A DNA stretch of 64,000 nt from Psychrobacter glacincola (GCF_904846075.1 NZ_CAJGZH010000001.1:372001-436000); one strand, 5' to 3'. Shown: positions 18,067 through 28,214, numbered from the stretch's first letter. Notes: generated by a model not told the origin, from the letters alone. Translations and numbers: made by a program.

Positions 18067-18085
18067 TTGGGCTAGGGGCGAGTTA

Positions 18086-18496
18086 TCATCGTCCGATTTT
18101 ATCAAATTTACGGTCTTTTAAGCTGAGTCTACCGCGTAGGACATCACTGTACATACGAAAGTCGCTAGCAAAGCTTTTTAAAGGAAATTTAAACGAGGCA
18201 GGTTTGTTTTTTTCAAAGAAAAAATGACCGACCCAAGCGCAAGCATATCCAGCAGCGATGCCTTTAAGTAATGGTTTTGGTGAAGCGGTTTTGACCGACT
18301 TTGCGAGTCCCAATAAGCCAAAGCTACTACCGGCGAAATGTAAGCGGCGGCAAGCCATGTTTTGATGTTCAGCTAAATAGAAGTCATAAAATTTCTGCTT
18401 TGTTGGGCTGACGGTTGTCATCATGTTTTTTTTAGCATTGCTGACCGCTTGAGTATCGGCGTTTTTGGTAGTGTTTTGTGTGGTCGTTTGATTCAT
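18086..18496 (-). CDS. Mpo1-like (DUF962/YGL010w) membrane protein
   Basis: A 136-residue protein whose last 105 residues match the DUF962/Mpo1 family: FYDFYLAEHQNMACRRLHFAGSSFGLLGL, GYACAWVGHFFFEKNKPASFKFPLKSFASDFRMYSDVLRG. The conserved histidines (EHQN, RRLHF, GHFFFEKN) are those proposed to bind iron in the yeast 2-hydroxy-fatty-acid dioxygenase Mpo1. One or two short hydrophobic helices are visible. The first 30 residues are Thr/Asn-rich and not conserved. AAGGAAG upstream supports the start. Lying tail-to-tail with fadD is compatible with lipid metabolism but proves nothing. Confidence 0.85.
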   Translation of the reverse strand: MNQTTTQNTTKNADTQAVSNAKKNMMTTVSPTKQKFYDFYLAEHQNMACRRLHFAGSSFGLLGLAKSVKTASPKPLLKGIAAGYACAWVGHFFFEKNKPASFKFPLKSFASDFRMYSDVLRGRLSLKDRKFDKIGR

Positions 18497-18896
18497 TTGT
18501 TTAGCTTCCTTGCTAATCGTTTCTTGAGTATAGATATTAGGGCGAGTAATTAGAGGGCCTTCTGTTTTACTGAAACGGCTAGGCGGTCATTAAGTAACTG
18601 TTATTTATTATAATATTGGTCGTTTTTAATGTAGCAAAACGCTATCCTTAACACAAGCAATGGATGTTTATGGCGCATTTGTTATTTTGATGATGATGCG
18701 CTTGCTGCTTAATTAGCATTTGGGTCACTTGCCAGTGTTTGGCATAAATGCTTTAATGGCGAAAATTGCGTCAAATACGTGAGGCGCTTTGCGTAAATGG
18801 CACTATTTGGTGCAGCTACGATGTTTATATGACTTAATCGTCTGATTTTTAACCCATATCCTCTCCCTTTTATCCAACACGGTAACGATTCCTCTT
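18497..18896. other. Intergenic region before ppx
   Basis: 400 bp between divergent genes, AT-rich, with no ORF, hairpin terminator or repeat that I can support. Confidence 0.5.
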
Positions 18897-20423
18897 ATGC
18901 CTATTGACTACCTTACAAATCCGCCGCTTGCTGATGATGAAATGATGGCAGCCATTGATATCGGTTCCAATAGTTTTCATCTGGCCATTGCGCGTCTTGA
19001 CCATGGTGAGGTGCGAAAAGTCGTTTCTATGTCTGAAAAAGTCCAGCTCGCCGCAGGCTTGGATGAGAATAATATCTTAAGTGCGGCAGCTGCACAGCGA
19101 GGTCTCGACTGTTTGAGCCGATTTGTGGCGCGTTTGGATTCGGTGCCACCCGAACGCATTCGCGTGGTTGCGACCAATGCTTTACGCCAAGCCAAAAACG
19201 CCAATGACTTTATTGCCCGTGCCAATAAAATATTGCCGAAACCCATTGAGATTATCGCGGGACGAGAAGAGGCGCGCTTGATTTATTTGGGCGTCTCACA
19301 CACCAATGCCAGTAGTGACAAGCGTTTGGTCATCGATATTGGTGGCGGTTCGACAGAGTTTATCATTGGTCAAGAGTTCGATCCGCTATTGACCGAGAGT
19401 TTGCAGATGGGCTGTGTCGCCTTTACCCAGAAGTACTTTGCCGATGGTCAAATCACGAAAGAAGCCTTTAATAATGCGATATCAGCCGCTCGCAAAGAAG
19501 TGTTAGCGATTCAGGGTCGTTATCAAAAATTGGGCTGGAGTAGTGTGGTTGGCTCGAGTGGGACGATTAAAGCGGTACGTAATGTGCTGGTCTCTAAGGG
19601 CTGGGCTGATGAGCAAGAGCGCATCACTTATAAAGGTGTCAAAAAGTTAGAGAAGCTGTTGCTTAAAATTGGCAACGTCGATGACATCGATTTAGAAGGC
19701 GTTAAGGAACATCGCAAAGCCGTCTTCCCAGCAGGCGTTGCGGTACTGCGTGCAGTCATGAAAGTGCTGGGTGTAGATACCATTACTTACTCAGATGGTG
19801 CACTACGTGAAGGTGTGATGTACGACATGCTTGGACGCTTTGCTAGCGAAGATGTTCGTGACCGCAGTGTGCTGGCGCTGATCAAGCGTTATTCAGGGGA
19901 TAAAAAACAAGCCAAACAAGTGGTAAAAACCAGTCGCCATTTATTTGAGCAAGTGAAGGAGAAGCTCGCCCTTACCAATGATGATTGTGATTTACTCAGA
20001 CGGGCGGCTTTCTTGCATGAGATAGGATTGGCCATCAGTCATAGTAGTTATCATAAGCACAGCGCGTATTTGCTTGAGTATTCTGATATTCCAGGATTCT
20101 CGCAAGTCGATCAAAAGCGCATGGCACAACTGATGCTCAATCATCGTCGTAAGCTCAAAGCCGATATGTTAGAGCAGACCTGTACTATCGGTGGTAATCA
20201 GCTTGTTTATCTTTGTCTGCTGCTACGTTTGGCTGTACTGGCGCATCACAGCCGCAGCGATCATGAATTACCAGAATTACAGTTACAAGCCATGGATGAT
20301 CATTGCTGGCAAATCACCGTTGCCGATAGCAGCGAGCACTATGCTTTCTTATTGCCGGATCTGCATACTGAGATTGAGCAGTTTGCTAAATGGGGCGTGA
20401 CGCTGAGCGTGGTTGAGGGCTAG
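18897..20423 (+). CDS. ppx: Exopolyphosphatase (Ppx/GppA family)
   Basis: Removes terminal phosphates from inorganic polyphosphate; the family also includes pppGpp phosphatases. The 508-residue protein shows the ASKHA fold: AAIDIGSNSFHLAIARL (phosphate loop, residues 18-34), VVATNALRQAKN, EIIAGREEARLIYLGV, LVIDIGGGSTEFIIG (about 145-159) and VGSSGTIKAV, then a C-terminal HD-like helical region (FLHEIGLAISHSSYHKHSAYLLEYSD) typical of long Ppx proteins such as E. coli Ppx (513). Whether it prefers polyP or pppGpp cannot be told. No ppk is adjacent. Confidence 0.92.
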   Translation: MPIDYLTNPPLADDEMMAAIDIGSNSFHLAIARLDHGEVRKVVSMSEKVQLAAGLDENNILSAAAAQRGLDCLSRFVARLDSVPPERIRVVATNALRQAKNANDFIARANKILPKPIEIIAGREEARLIYLGVSHTNASSDKRLVIDIGGGSTEFIIGQEFDPLLTESLQMGCVAFTQKYFADGQITKEAFNNAISAARKEVLAIQGRYQKLGWSSVVGSSGTIKAVRNVLVSKGWADEQERITYKGVKKLEKLLLKIGNVDDIDLEGVKEHRKAVFPAGVAVLRAVMKVLGVDTITYSDGALREGVMYDMLGRFASEDVRDRSVLALIKRYSGDKKQAKQVVKTSRHLFEQVKEKLALTNDDCDLLRRAAFLHEIGLAISHSSYHKHSAYLLEYSDIPGFSQVDQKRMAQLMLNHRRKLKADMLEQTCTIGGNQLVYLCLLLRLAVLAHHSRSDHELPELQLQAMDDHCWQITVADSSEHYAFLLPDLHTEIEQFAKWGVTLSVVEG

Positions 20424-20650
20424 ATAGCGCTGGTTTGTACTGAGCGATCAACACGGTGCTGTTACTATTGTAATGAGTATGCTATAGATTAACGTAACAA
20501 AAGCGGCTTTGTCAGTAATGTCATGCCATTTAAGATGTGCTACTATAGCTTCTATTGAGTTTACAACTGTACTTTCATTATCTAAAAATCGATAACGATA
20601 TTATTCTTAAACATAAATACATTAAGTATAATTATTAAAGGGAAGCGTCT

Positions 20651-21454
20651 ATGAGCACTGTCTGGGATAGTGTGCAGCTTGCACGGCACGCCAAGCGTCC
20701 ATTATTTATGGACTATGTTAATCAGCTGTTTACCGAATTCGATGAGCTGCACGGTGACCGTGCTTTTGCTGATGACAAAGCCATTCTTGGTGGTCTGGCG
20801 CGTTTTGATGGTCAGCCTGTGATGGTAATTGGTCAACATCGCGGTCGCAGCACCCGTGAGCGTATTGCTCATAACTTTGGCATGGCCAATCCTGAAGGCT
20901 ACCGCAAAGTGATTCGTTTGGTCAAAATGGCTGAGCGTTTTAATATCCCTGTGATGACCTTTGTGGATACCCAAGGCGCTTATCCGGGTATCGGCGCTGA
21001 AGAGCGCGGACAAGCGCAAGCCATTGCCGAAAGTATCGCTGTTTTTTCTAGCCTAAAAGTGCCTATTATCGTGACTATCATCGGTGAAGGCGGCTCAGGT
21101 GGGGCGTTGGCTATTGGCGTTGGTGACAAAGTCAATATGCTACAAAATAGTATTTATTCGGTTATCTCTCCGGAAGGCTGTGCCTCTATCCTGTGGAAAA
21201 CAGCTGAAAAAGCACAAGATGCTAGTGAAGCCTTGAAATTAAATGCGATTAATTTATATCAGATGGGGCTGATTGATGCCGTCATTGAAGAAGGTGAAGG
21301 CGCACATATCAAGCCGCAGCCAGTCATGATCGCCTTGAAAGCACTGATTGCTGAGCAGTTAAATGAGATTAAAGATTTAGACGCACACGCGCGTTGTGAG
21401 CTGCGTTATGAGAAGCTGAAAACCTTTAACTCAGAAGTGATGTTGCCTGCTTAA
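20651..21454 (+). CDS. accA: Acetyl-CoA carboxylase carboxyltransferase subunit alpha
   Basis: Alpha subunit of the carboxyltransferase that, with AccD, makes malonyl-CoA. The 267-residue protein has the crotonase-like core with [92 protein letters not shown] and [14 protein letters not shown]. It lacks about 50 N-terminal residues of E. coli AccA (319), a short form that I believe is usual in Moraxellaceae. AAGGGAAG precedes the start. The downstream terminator separates it from tilS; in many proteobacteria accA also directly precedes tilS. Confidence 0.97.
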   Translation: MSTVWDSVQLARHAKRPLFMDYVNQLFTEFDELHGDRAFADDKAILGGLARFDGQPVMVIGQHRGRSTRERIAHNFGMANPEGYRKVIRLVKMAERFNIPVMTFVDTQGAYPGIGAEERGQAQAIAESIAVFSSLKVPIIVTIIGEGGSGGALAIGVGDKVNMLQNSIYSVISPEGCASILWKTAEKAQDASEALKLNAINLYQMGLIDAVIEEGEGAHIKPQPVMIALKALIAEQLNEIKDLDAHARCELRYEKLKTFNSEVMLPA

Positions 21455-21540
21455 TTGGTCGCTATGACACCTCTGTTACAAAGCCTCTATTCATGGACAC
21501 AAAGCTTTTCATATTAGAGACTGAGTCTTAATGCTAAAAT

Positions 21541-21571
21541 AAAAACGTGTCATTTTATGGCGCGTTTTTTT
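21541..21571 (+). terminator. Terminator after accA
   Basis: AAAAACGTG (21541-21549) pairs with CGCGTTTTT (21561-21569, one G-T pair), followed by T. Confidence 0.75.
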
Positions 21572-21684
21572 GTGGCTGTTAATATAGGTGCTAACTGACG
21601 CTGTAACTGATGTCGTAGCTGACGTATGAGCAGATTAATTTATATGTCAATTCATGTATGCATGCTAAATAAATAAGGCTGATT

Positions 21685-23271
21685 ATGACCAGCAGTGCAA
21701 TCCTCTCGCATCCTATGAAGCCAATCGCAGACTTGCCTGTCGATGCCGATCTGGCAAAAGCATTATTGAGTAGTATGGCTGAATATGGTGAACAGCTGCA
21801 CGGTCGACGGATTTGGCTGGCGTGTAGTGGTGGTCGTGATTCATTAGCATTGGCTGCGCTGTGTGTGCAGCTCTATCGCCAAGGTAAGTTGCCATTTTTG
21901 CCACAATTGCTGCATGTGAATCATGGTTTGCAAGCAGATAGTGAGACTTGGGCGATGCATGTCGCTCATTGGGCAGCAGTGCAGCAGATACCGTGTCGGA
22001 TTTTACGTGCGCAAGTGAATGGTCATGATGAGCAAGCCGCAAGGCAGGCTCGTTATGATGTCATGCGAGCGCAACTCAATCAAGATGATGTATTGCTCTT
22101 AGCGCATCATGCCGATGACCAAGCAGAGACAGTGCTGATGCGACTGATACAAGGCGCTGGGGTGAATGGTCTGTCGGGTATGCAGCCGTGGCGTATCCAA
22201 ACGCAAGGCACACAGCGTATGGCATTATGGCGACCTTGGCTGACGGTCAAACGCGGCAATATCAGCAATTATGCTCAGCGGCTAAAGCTCCCTTATATCG
22301 ATGATCCAACCAATGATGCTGGCGATAATGTACGTAGTGGGCTACGCCTCGACATCATGCCAGTATTGGCGACCTATAATTCCAATGTCATTGACAATAT
22401 CGCCCGTAGCGCACAGCTATTGCGTGATGCCCAATTAATAATCAATGCACAAGCGGCAGAAGATTTACAGCAGATAGAGGTAGCATCATTACAGCTATCG
22501 TCTGCCCAGCGTGTGCTAAATATAGACAAGCTACAAGCATTACCCATTTATCGTCAGCGCCAACTATTGCATCATTGGCTCGGTCAAGATGAACCGTTAC
22601 CGCCTGCTAAGCAGCTGGTCGATGATGTATTTATGCTAAGCCAACGTGAAGATCCTGATCACCAAACGGTGCTTTTTTGGCAAGCTCGCAAGCAGTCCTA
22701 TACGATTTGCCGCTACCGTCAGCAGCTTTATCGCTTAAGCAGTGAGTGGAGCAAGTGGTTAGCATTGCCGCTTACCAAACAGATTCAACCCTTATCTAAT
22801 TTTGTTGTGGCTGATACTGATTCAGCGGCTGCCAAGCCTGTATTAGTTACTTTACGCAGGGATAATAAATTTATTTGGCAAGCGCAAATGATGCCAAATG
22901 CCTTGGCAGAGCTATTAGACAGCGACCAAGATGATGAGAAGTTTGAGATTACCTTTGCACCATTAGGTCGTCAGCAGCGTGTGCAAACTGCATTGGCATC
23001 ACGTCCACAAGCGGGCAAGAAACTATATCAAACGCTTGGTGTACCTGTATGGTTGCGCGAGAGTTTGGTGGTGGTCAGTGCCGTATCCGTACAGCAGGAT
23101 AAAGAGTGGCCATTATTGCTGGTTTCACCTTTTGAGAGCTGGATACTAGGGACGAGTAGATCGCTAATAGACACGATAGACAATACTGGTGTTTTAGATA
23201 GTGTTATTAGAAACAATGTTATGAGAAATAGTGCTATTAGAAACAGTCTAAGCATCAATAACGCTTTTTAA
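21685..23271 (+). CDS. tilS: tRNA(Ile)-lysidine synthase
   Basis: Modifies C34 of tRNA-Ile(CAU) to lysidine so that it reads AUA. The N-terminal PP-loop ATPase motif is SGGRDS (48-53, replacing the more usual SGGxDS), followed by LLHVNHGLQADSETWA, LLAHHADDQAETVLMRLIQGAGVNGLSGM and YIDDPTNDAGDNVRSGLR, all typical of TilS. The C-terminal half carries the TilS substrate-binding and C-terminal domains (LGVPVWLRESLVVV). At 528 residues it is longer than E. coli TilS (432). The last 30 residues form a non-conserved tail made partly of a 15-bp DNA repeat (23203-23247). Confidence 0.95.
   Translation: MTSSAILSHPMKPIADLPVDADLAKALLSSMAEYGEQLHGRRIWLACSGGRDSLALAALCVQLYRQGKLPFLPQLLHVNHGLQADSETWAMHVAHWAAVQQIPCRILRAQVNGHDEQAARQARYDVMRAQLNQDDVLLLAHHADDQAETVLMRLIQGAGVNGLSGMQPWRIQTQGTQRMALWRPWLTVKRGNISNYAQRLKLPYIDDPTNDAGDNVRSGLRLDIMPVLATYNSNVIDNIARSAQLLRDAQLIINAQAAEDLQQIEVASLQLSSAQRVLNIDKLQALPIYRQRQLLHHWLGQDEPLPPAKQLVDDVFMLSQREDPDHQTVLFWQARKQSYTICRYRQQLYRLSSEWSKWLALPLTKQIQPLSNFVVADTDSAAAKPVLVTLRRDNKFIWQAQMMPNALAELLDSDQDDEKFEITFAPLGRQQRVQTALASRPQAGKKLYQTLGVPVWLRESLVVVSAVSVQQDKEWPLLLVSPFESWILGTSRSLIDTIDNTGVLDSVIRNNVMRNSAIRNSLSINNAF
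23203..23247 (+). repeat. 15-bp tandem repeat inside the tilS 3' end
   Basis: Three in-frame 15-bp units encoding VIRNN, VMRNS and AIRNS. Units differ by a few bases, so this is an old or decaying expansion. Confidence 0.6.
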
Positions 23272-23321
23272 TATTTGTAACCTAAACCTTCTAGGAGGTC
23301 AGGTTATCTAGGGCTAGGTCA

Positions 23322-23834
23322 TCAAGTCATCAGAGCATCAAGTTTTCTAACCATTTTGATATCTATTATTTGCATGCTTTTGTAGCATTCTTCACTCTTT
23401 TCGCCATTACCTACAAAGCCAAATTTTTGATAGAAATCAATAGCAGCCACATTATTTTCTAATACCCATAAATAAAAATGGGCATGGATATGAGATTCTA
23501 AGAGGGCTTGTAATGATGCTGTCATTAATTGAGTGCCTATACCCAATCCTTGATAGTCGGGCAAAACATACAACGTGGTAATTTCATAATTTTTATTATT
23601 AATGAAGTAGCCAATAAACCCCAAATTATTATTATGAACATCATATGCTATCCAGACAATAACATCAGGATGCGCCATTAACTTTTGCCACATTTTTGTC
23701 TTATTACATAAGTTGTTTTTATCGTTTATATAGGACACTGGTAGCAAATCTAAATAGGCTACATGCCAACTTTTGAAGTGAATGTTAGCAATGTCTGCAT
23801 AATCCTCTGGGTTAGCTTTACGAATGAAAAACAT
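23322..23834 (-). CDS. GNAT-family N-acetyltransferase
   Basis: A 170-residue acetyltransferase-fold protein: FFIRKANPEDYADIANIHFKSWHVAY, then YEITTLYVLPDYQGLGIGTQLMTASLQAL, in which Q/R-x2-G-x-G/A acetyl-CoA loop is QGLGIG, and LWVLENNVAAIDFYQKFGF as the C-terminal strand-helix block. Start placed at 23834 because GGAGAG lies just before it; the ATG at 23849 would be five codons earlier without a site. Substrate unknown. It lies tail-to-tail with tilS and head-to-head with proC. Confidence 0.88.
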   Translation of the reverse strand: MFFIRKANPEDYADIANIHFKSWHVAYLDLLPVSYINDKNNLCNKTKMWQKLMAHPDVIVWIAYDVHNNNLGFIGYFINNKNYEITTLYVLPDYQGLGIGTQLMTASLQALLESHIHAHFYLWVLENNVAAIDFYQKFGFVGNGEKSEECYKSMQIIDIKMVRKLDALMT

Positions 23835-24052
23835 AGTACTCTCCGTCACTGATTTTATATAATGCCCTTGTTAAGTTAACCGTTTGGTTGTGCAATAGTC
23901 CATGGCAATTAAGTGATTCAACGGAGCTTACAACGGAGTTAGATACCGTCAATTTATCAAACGATGCCAGTAGCAGTATGGTAAACTGAGTGTCATTTTA
24001 CCTATCATTATGTTAGTTTGAATACCTTTGGATTTTTGAATAGGAGACATGT

Positions 24053-24886
24053 ATGTCAGTATTAGATAATAAGAAAATCAGCTTTATCGGCGGCGGTAAT
24101 ATGGCGCAGGCTTTGATTAGCGGGCTTGTCAGCTGCGGTGTCAAACCGAGTTTAATTACCGTTGCTGATCCTAGCAGTGAAGCGCGTGAGCAATTGGCTG
24201 CTAAAGGATTGAACACGGTTGATCCAACTGCTGATGCAAAAGCTGCCGTTATCGATGCTGACATTGTGGTACTGGCGGTCAAACCGCAAGTGATGAAAGC
24301 AGTGGTCAGTAGCTTTGCGGATGTCTTAGACAAGCAGCTGGTGATTTCAGTGGCAGCAGGTTTGTCGACTGAGCTTTTATCTGACATGTTGGGTGGCTAT
24401 GACAATATCGTCCGCGCGATGCCAAATACCCCTGCAATGATTCAAATGGGCGCAACGGGTCTGTACGGTACTGATAATATTTCTGCTGAACAAAAGCAGT
24501 TAGCAACGGCGGTGATGGAAGCATCAGGATTGGTTATGTGGGTCGATAATGAAGAACACATGCATGCGGTAACCGCCGTATCAGGGTCAGCACCAGCATA
24601 TATGTTTTACTTTATTGAATCGATGGTCGATGGGGCAGTGGCTTTAGGTTTGGATAAAGAGCAGGCTTCAGCGCTCGCTATGCAAACCATGCTAGGCGCG
24701 GCAAAAATGGCGATGAATAGTGAAGACGCACCTGCTGAATTGCGTCGCAAGGTCACCTCGCCAAATGGGACAACCCAAGCCGCCGTTGAGTCAATGCAAG
24801 CTAATGATATCGGTGGTCAAATCGTTGAGGCTATGCAGGCCTGCTATGACCGTAGCCAAGCCTTGAGTGAAGAGATGAGTAAATAA
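24053..24886 (+). CDS. proC: Pyrroline-5-carboxylate reductase
   Basis: Last step of proline synthesis, NAD(P)H-dependent reduction of pyrroline-5-carboxylate. The 277-residue protein has the Rossmann start ISFIGGGNMAQALISGL (residues 9-25), LAVKPQVMKAV, SVAAGLSTELL, RAMPNTPAMI and the C-terminal signature AVSGSAPAYMFYFIESMVDGAVALG plus VTSPNGTTQAAVE. AGGAG precedes the start. It is followed by yggT, the conserved proC-yggT neighbourhood. Confidence 0.97.
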   Translation: MSVLDNKKISFIGGGNMAQALISGLVSCGVKPSLITVADPSSEAREQLAAKGLNTVDPTADAKAAVIDADIVVLAVKPQVMKAVVSSFADVLDKQLVISVAAGLSTELLSDMLGGYDNIVRAMPNTPAMIQMGATGLYGTDNISAEQKQLATAVMEASGLVMWVDNEEHMHAVTAVSGSAPAYMFYFIESMVDGAVALGLDKEQASALAMQTMLGAAKMAMNSEDAPAELRRKVTSPNGTTQAAVESMQANDIGGQIVEAMQACYDRSQALSEEMSK

Positions 24887-25031
24887 TCATCCCTATATCA
24901 GGCGCATTATTTGCTACAAGCGAATGACGCGCCTGAGATGTAATACTAAGCAGCAATATTAAGCACCAATACCAAGCAATGACATTCGTCATCCCAAAAC
25001 TTGTTAATAATGTCACATTGAGTAGCACTTC

Positions 25032-25601
25032 ATGAACAACATGTTATTTCAAATCTTTGATTTGGTCACCACCTTCGCCATGATGTTGGTGTTTATTCGC
25101 TTTATGCTGCAATTTGCAGGGATGGATGCCAGCAACCCCATGATTGCACCTGCCTATAAAGCAACGCACATTGTCGATGTGTTTGGGCGTATTTTCCCAA
25201 CCGTCGGGCAAGGGCGTATCAGTATTGCGGCTATCGTCTTGATGTTTTTGATTCGTTTGATCGATATCTCTGGAAAAGCAGCACTGACACATAAAGGTAT
25301 CGCTCCTGTACCGTTATTTTTCACTGGTACTATCAGCTTGGTATTAGACTTTTTACGTATGTGTCGCTATCTCGTCATTGGTTCCATCATTGTCAGCTGG
25401 ATTGTGGTATTTACCCAATCTCAGCATCCGATTATTGGTATCATTGTTAATTTAGCGGAGCCAATCTTGGCACCATTTCGTCGAATCACGCCAAACTTGG
25501 GTATGATTGATTTATCACCAATGGTCGCCTTCATTGCTTTTATTTTGCTTGAGATGTTTATTGGTGGCTTTGCCGCGAGCTTTATGCCAATGTTGGGTTG
25601 A
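25032..25601 (+). CDS. yggT: YggT family membrane protein
   Basis: An inner-membrane protein of 189 residues with two YggT repeats, each a pair of hydrophobic helices followed by a short loop; the conserved LAEPILAPFRRITPNLGMIDLSPMVAFIAFILLEM segment closes the second repeat. Homologues lie downstream of proC in many proteobacteria and have been linked to osmotic resistance or cell-envelope organisation, without a defined biochemical role. No strong ribosome site is visible before the ATG. Ends at a strong terminator. Confidence 0.9.
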   Translation: MNNMLFQIFDLVTTFAMMLVFIRFMLQFAGMDASNPMIAPAYKATHIVDVFGRIFPTVGQGRISIAAIVLMFLIRLIDISGKAALTHKGIAPVPLFFTGTISLVLDFLRMCRYLVIGSIIVSWIVVFTQSQHPIIGIIVNLAEPILAPFRRITPNLGMIDLSPMVAFIAFILLEMFIGGFAASFMPMLG

Positions 25602-25658
25602 GCTGGATTAATTAATAGTCACTTGAAACCTGTTATCTAAAATTATCAATAGCTATCT

Positions 25659-25698
25659 AAAAAAGGGCGCTCTACGAGATATAGAGCGCCCTTTTTTT
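25659..25698. terminator. Bidirectional terminator between yggT and thiD
   Basis: Stem of about 14 bp (A5GGGCGCTCT with AGAGCGCCCT5) with A- and T-runs on the two sides, serving both converging genes. Confidence 0.92.
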
Positions 25699-25707
25699 AT
25701 TGATTAT

Positions 25708-26553
<846 letters not shown>

Positions 26554-26627
26554 CTATAGACACCCACTGCTAAAAAAGCCATAGTAGGTGAGAGATGGTA
26601 TATAGACAATTCATCCATCAATTAATC

Positions 26628-26649
26628 AATTAATTAATTAATTAATTAA
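26628..26649. repeat. AATT tetranucleotide repeat
   Basis: About five and a half AATT units in the gap between thiD and tRNA-Ser. Outside any ORF. The remaining gap DNA (26515-26785) is AT-rich and featureless. Confidence 0.8.
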
Positions 26650-26785
26650 CAACAACCCAGAGCGTGCTGACTAACTTAAACATCGTTTTTACTAGTTTTT
26701 ATTGATATTTGGGTTGCTCAAGAGGCTATGAAACCATACAAACAAATAAATATGATAAAAACTGCATTAAATTTGTAGACAGTGC

Positions 26786-26813
26786 TTGCAATTCGTTTTG
26801 GCTTTGCTATAAT
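26786..26813 (+). promoter_or_regulatory. Sigma-70 promoter of tRNA-Ser
   Basis: TTGCAA (26786-26791), 16-bp spacer, TATAAT (26808-26813); the tRNA begins 73 bp after the -10 box. Confidence 0.65.
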
Positions 26814-26886
26814 ACTCGCCCACGGGATAAGACGTATTATCAGCAATAATACTATTTTTTAGAACTTAAAAAGTCTTACGTCGTTT

Positions 26887-26976
26887 GGTGAAGTGGGTGA
26901 GTGGCTGAAACCAGTTCCCTGCTAAGGAACCATACGTTTGCGCGTATCGAGGGTTCGAATCCCTCCTTCACCTCCA
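26887..26976 (+). tRNA. tRNA-Ser (anticodon GCT)
   Basis: 90-nt class II tRNA with encoded CCA. Acceptor GGTGAAG pairs with CTTCACC; anticodon loop CTGCTAA; long variable arm (TACGTTTGCGCGTA); T-arm GGGTTCGAATCCC. Reads AGC/AGU. The discriminator base is T, while E. coli tRNA-Ser genes have G at this place. Confidence 0.97.
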
Positions 26977-27076
26977 TTTATTCGGTTTTTAGTAGAGTAG
27001 TGACGCGATATAAAAACGTTAATAATCTTCGGTTTTATTAAAGCAAAAAATAATTTGATTTTAATAAAAAAAGATG

Positions 27077-27104
27077 TTGACACAAGCGAAATTATCTATA
27101 TAAT
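27077..27104 (+). promoter_or_regulatory. Sigma-70 promoter of tRNA-Arg
   Basis: Perfect TTGACA (27077-27082) and TATAAT (27099-27104) with a 16-bp spacer, about 60 bp before the tRNA. Confidence 0.8.
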
Positions 27105-27163
27105 AACCAACCTAATTTGCTGCAATTGTTTCTTAACAACGCAGTAAATGATGTGCAAAGTAC

Positions 27164-27240
27164 GCGCTTGTAGCTCAGTTGGATAGAGCACTTGGCTACG
27201 AACTAAGGGGTCGGGAGTTCGAATCTCTCCAAGCGCACCA
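27164..27240 (+). tRNA. tRNA-Arg (anticodon ACG)
   Basis: 77 nt with encoded CCA; acceptor GCGCTTG/CAAGCGC; anticodon stem CTTGG/CTAAG around CTACGAA; T-arm GGGAGTTCGAATCTCTC. The A34 is expected to be edited to inosine to read CGN codons. Confidence 0.97.
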
Positions 27241-27284
27241 TTTGCATCATCACTTCTTTAACCCAGTTAAAGAAACCTTAAAAT

Positions 27285-27319
27285 AATCGCCTGTCTTATG
27301 ACAATTTGGCGATTTTTTT
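27285..27319 (+). terminator. Terminator after tRNA-Arg
   Basis: AATCGCC (27285-27291) pairs with GGCGATT (27308-27314), followed by T5. Confidence 0.75.
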
Positions 27320-27548
27320 ATGTCTGCAATTTCTGTGTGATAGTTTTATGAGCTGATGAGTCATACGACATGGTTATACCACATTGTTATATGACTTACG
27401 GCATCTTAGGATAATGTACGATAGGACAGTGAATTACGGTACAATAGAGCCACTATTCACTGCTTGCTATGAGCTTGTACCATGTCAAAGAGTTTACCTA
27501 AACGACCTACCAAATCTGCTGCTAAAACTAAAGCATCAGCACGCCATG

Positions 27549-27634
27549 CCTCTGAAAGTGAAGAGCTAGCGATTGCTAAACCTGGCACCCGTATGGCAGC
27601 CATTCTCTATGATGGCATGTTGATTTTAGCGTTG
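27549..27634. repeat. Left arm of an 86-bp perfect inverted repeat
   Basis: Identical, base for base, to the reverse complement of 27824-27909. The arms are separated by 189 bp. This copy encodes the proper RDD N-terminal region (SESEELAIAKPGTRMAAILY). Confidence 0.95.
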
Positions 27635-27823
27635 TTGTTTTTGGTCGGTACCCTGCTAACCGTGATTGGTACATTGCTGACCATGAATACCGGTACAGAC
27701 TCTTCTCAAGCGCAGTCGCTGCCAACGTGGTATCAAAACGTGATTATGACGCCGTCTTTTATACTAACGCTAGTGGGATTCTATGGGATATTTTGGCGTC
27801 GCGGTGGGCAGACATTAGGTATG

Positions 27824-27909
27824 CAACGCTAAAATCAACATGCCATCATAGAGAATGGCTGCCATACGGGTGCCAGGTTTAGCAATCGCTAGCTCTTCAC
27901 TTTCAGAGG
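27824..27909. repeat. Right arm of the 86-bp inverted repeat (the displaced copy)
   Basis: Reverse complement of 27549-27634, 86 of 86 positions. It interrupts the RDD reading frame immediately after the GQTLGM codons and introduces the stop. Confidence 0.95.
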
Positions 27910-28214
27910 ATTGTAGCGGCCAGTATCATGCCACTTATATTTGGTATCATTGGTAGTGTCATCGATGGCTCGCGTGCTGTTCTGTTGACCAGTGCCTTTT
28001 TGGGCTTTGTCTTTAACTATGCTTTTTGCCTCTTTAACCCACGTGGTCTCGCAGTGCAAGATATGCTATCGAATACCATTACCTTAAAAATGCCAAAAAC
28101 AGAGAATGAAGGACTATGGCGGGTGATTAGAAATCGCAAGCAAGGAAAATAAACCACATTATCTTCGCCATAGTCTGTTAATAGATTTTAAGGTCTGTTA
28201 ATACACTCTAAGCG

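Larger units (their letters stand above)
27482..28152 (+). pseudogene. RDD-family membrane protein gene, broken by an internal inverted copy
   Basis: The 5' part (27482-27832) encodes a Lys/Ala-rich N-terminus and the first RDD-domain helices (AAILYDGMLILALLFLVGTLL, FYGIFWRRGGQTLGMQ) and then meets a stop. The 3' part resumes in another frame at 27910 with IVAASIMPLIFGIIGSV and the RDD end GLAVQDMLSNTI. What should be about 84-87 bp of coding sequence between GQTLGM and VAAS is replaced by an 86-bp segment (27824-27909) that is the exact reverse complement of 27549-27634 of the same gene. RDD proteins are small membrane proteins of mostly unknown, possibly ion-transport, function. Either a real template-switch mutation or an assembly artefact. 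Confidence 0.85.

Noticed and set aside
26628..26649. AATT repeat as a phase-variation switch for thiD
   Set aside because: It lies more than 100 bp upstream of the thiD start, outside any plausible promoter spacing that I could identify; kept only as a repeat.
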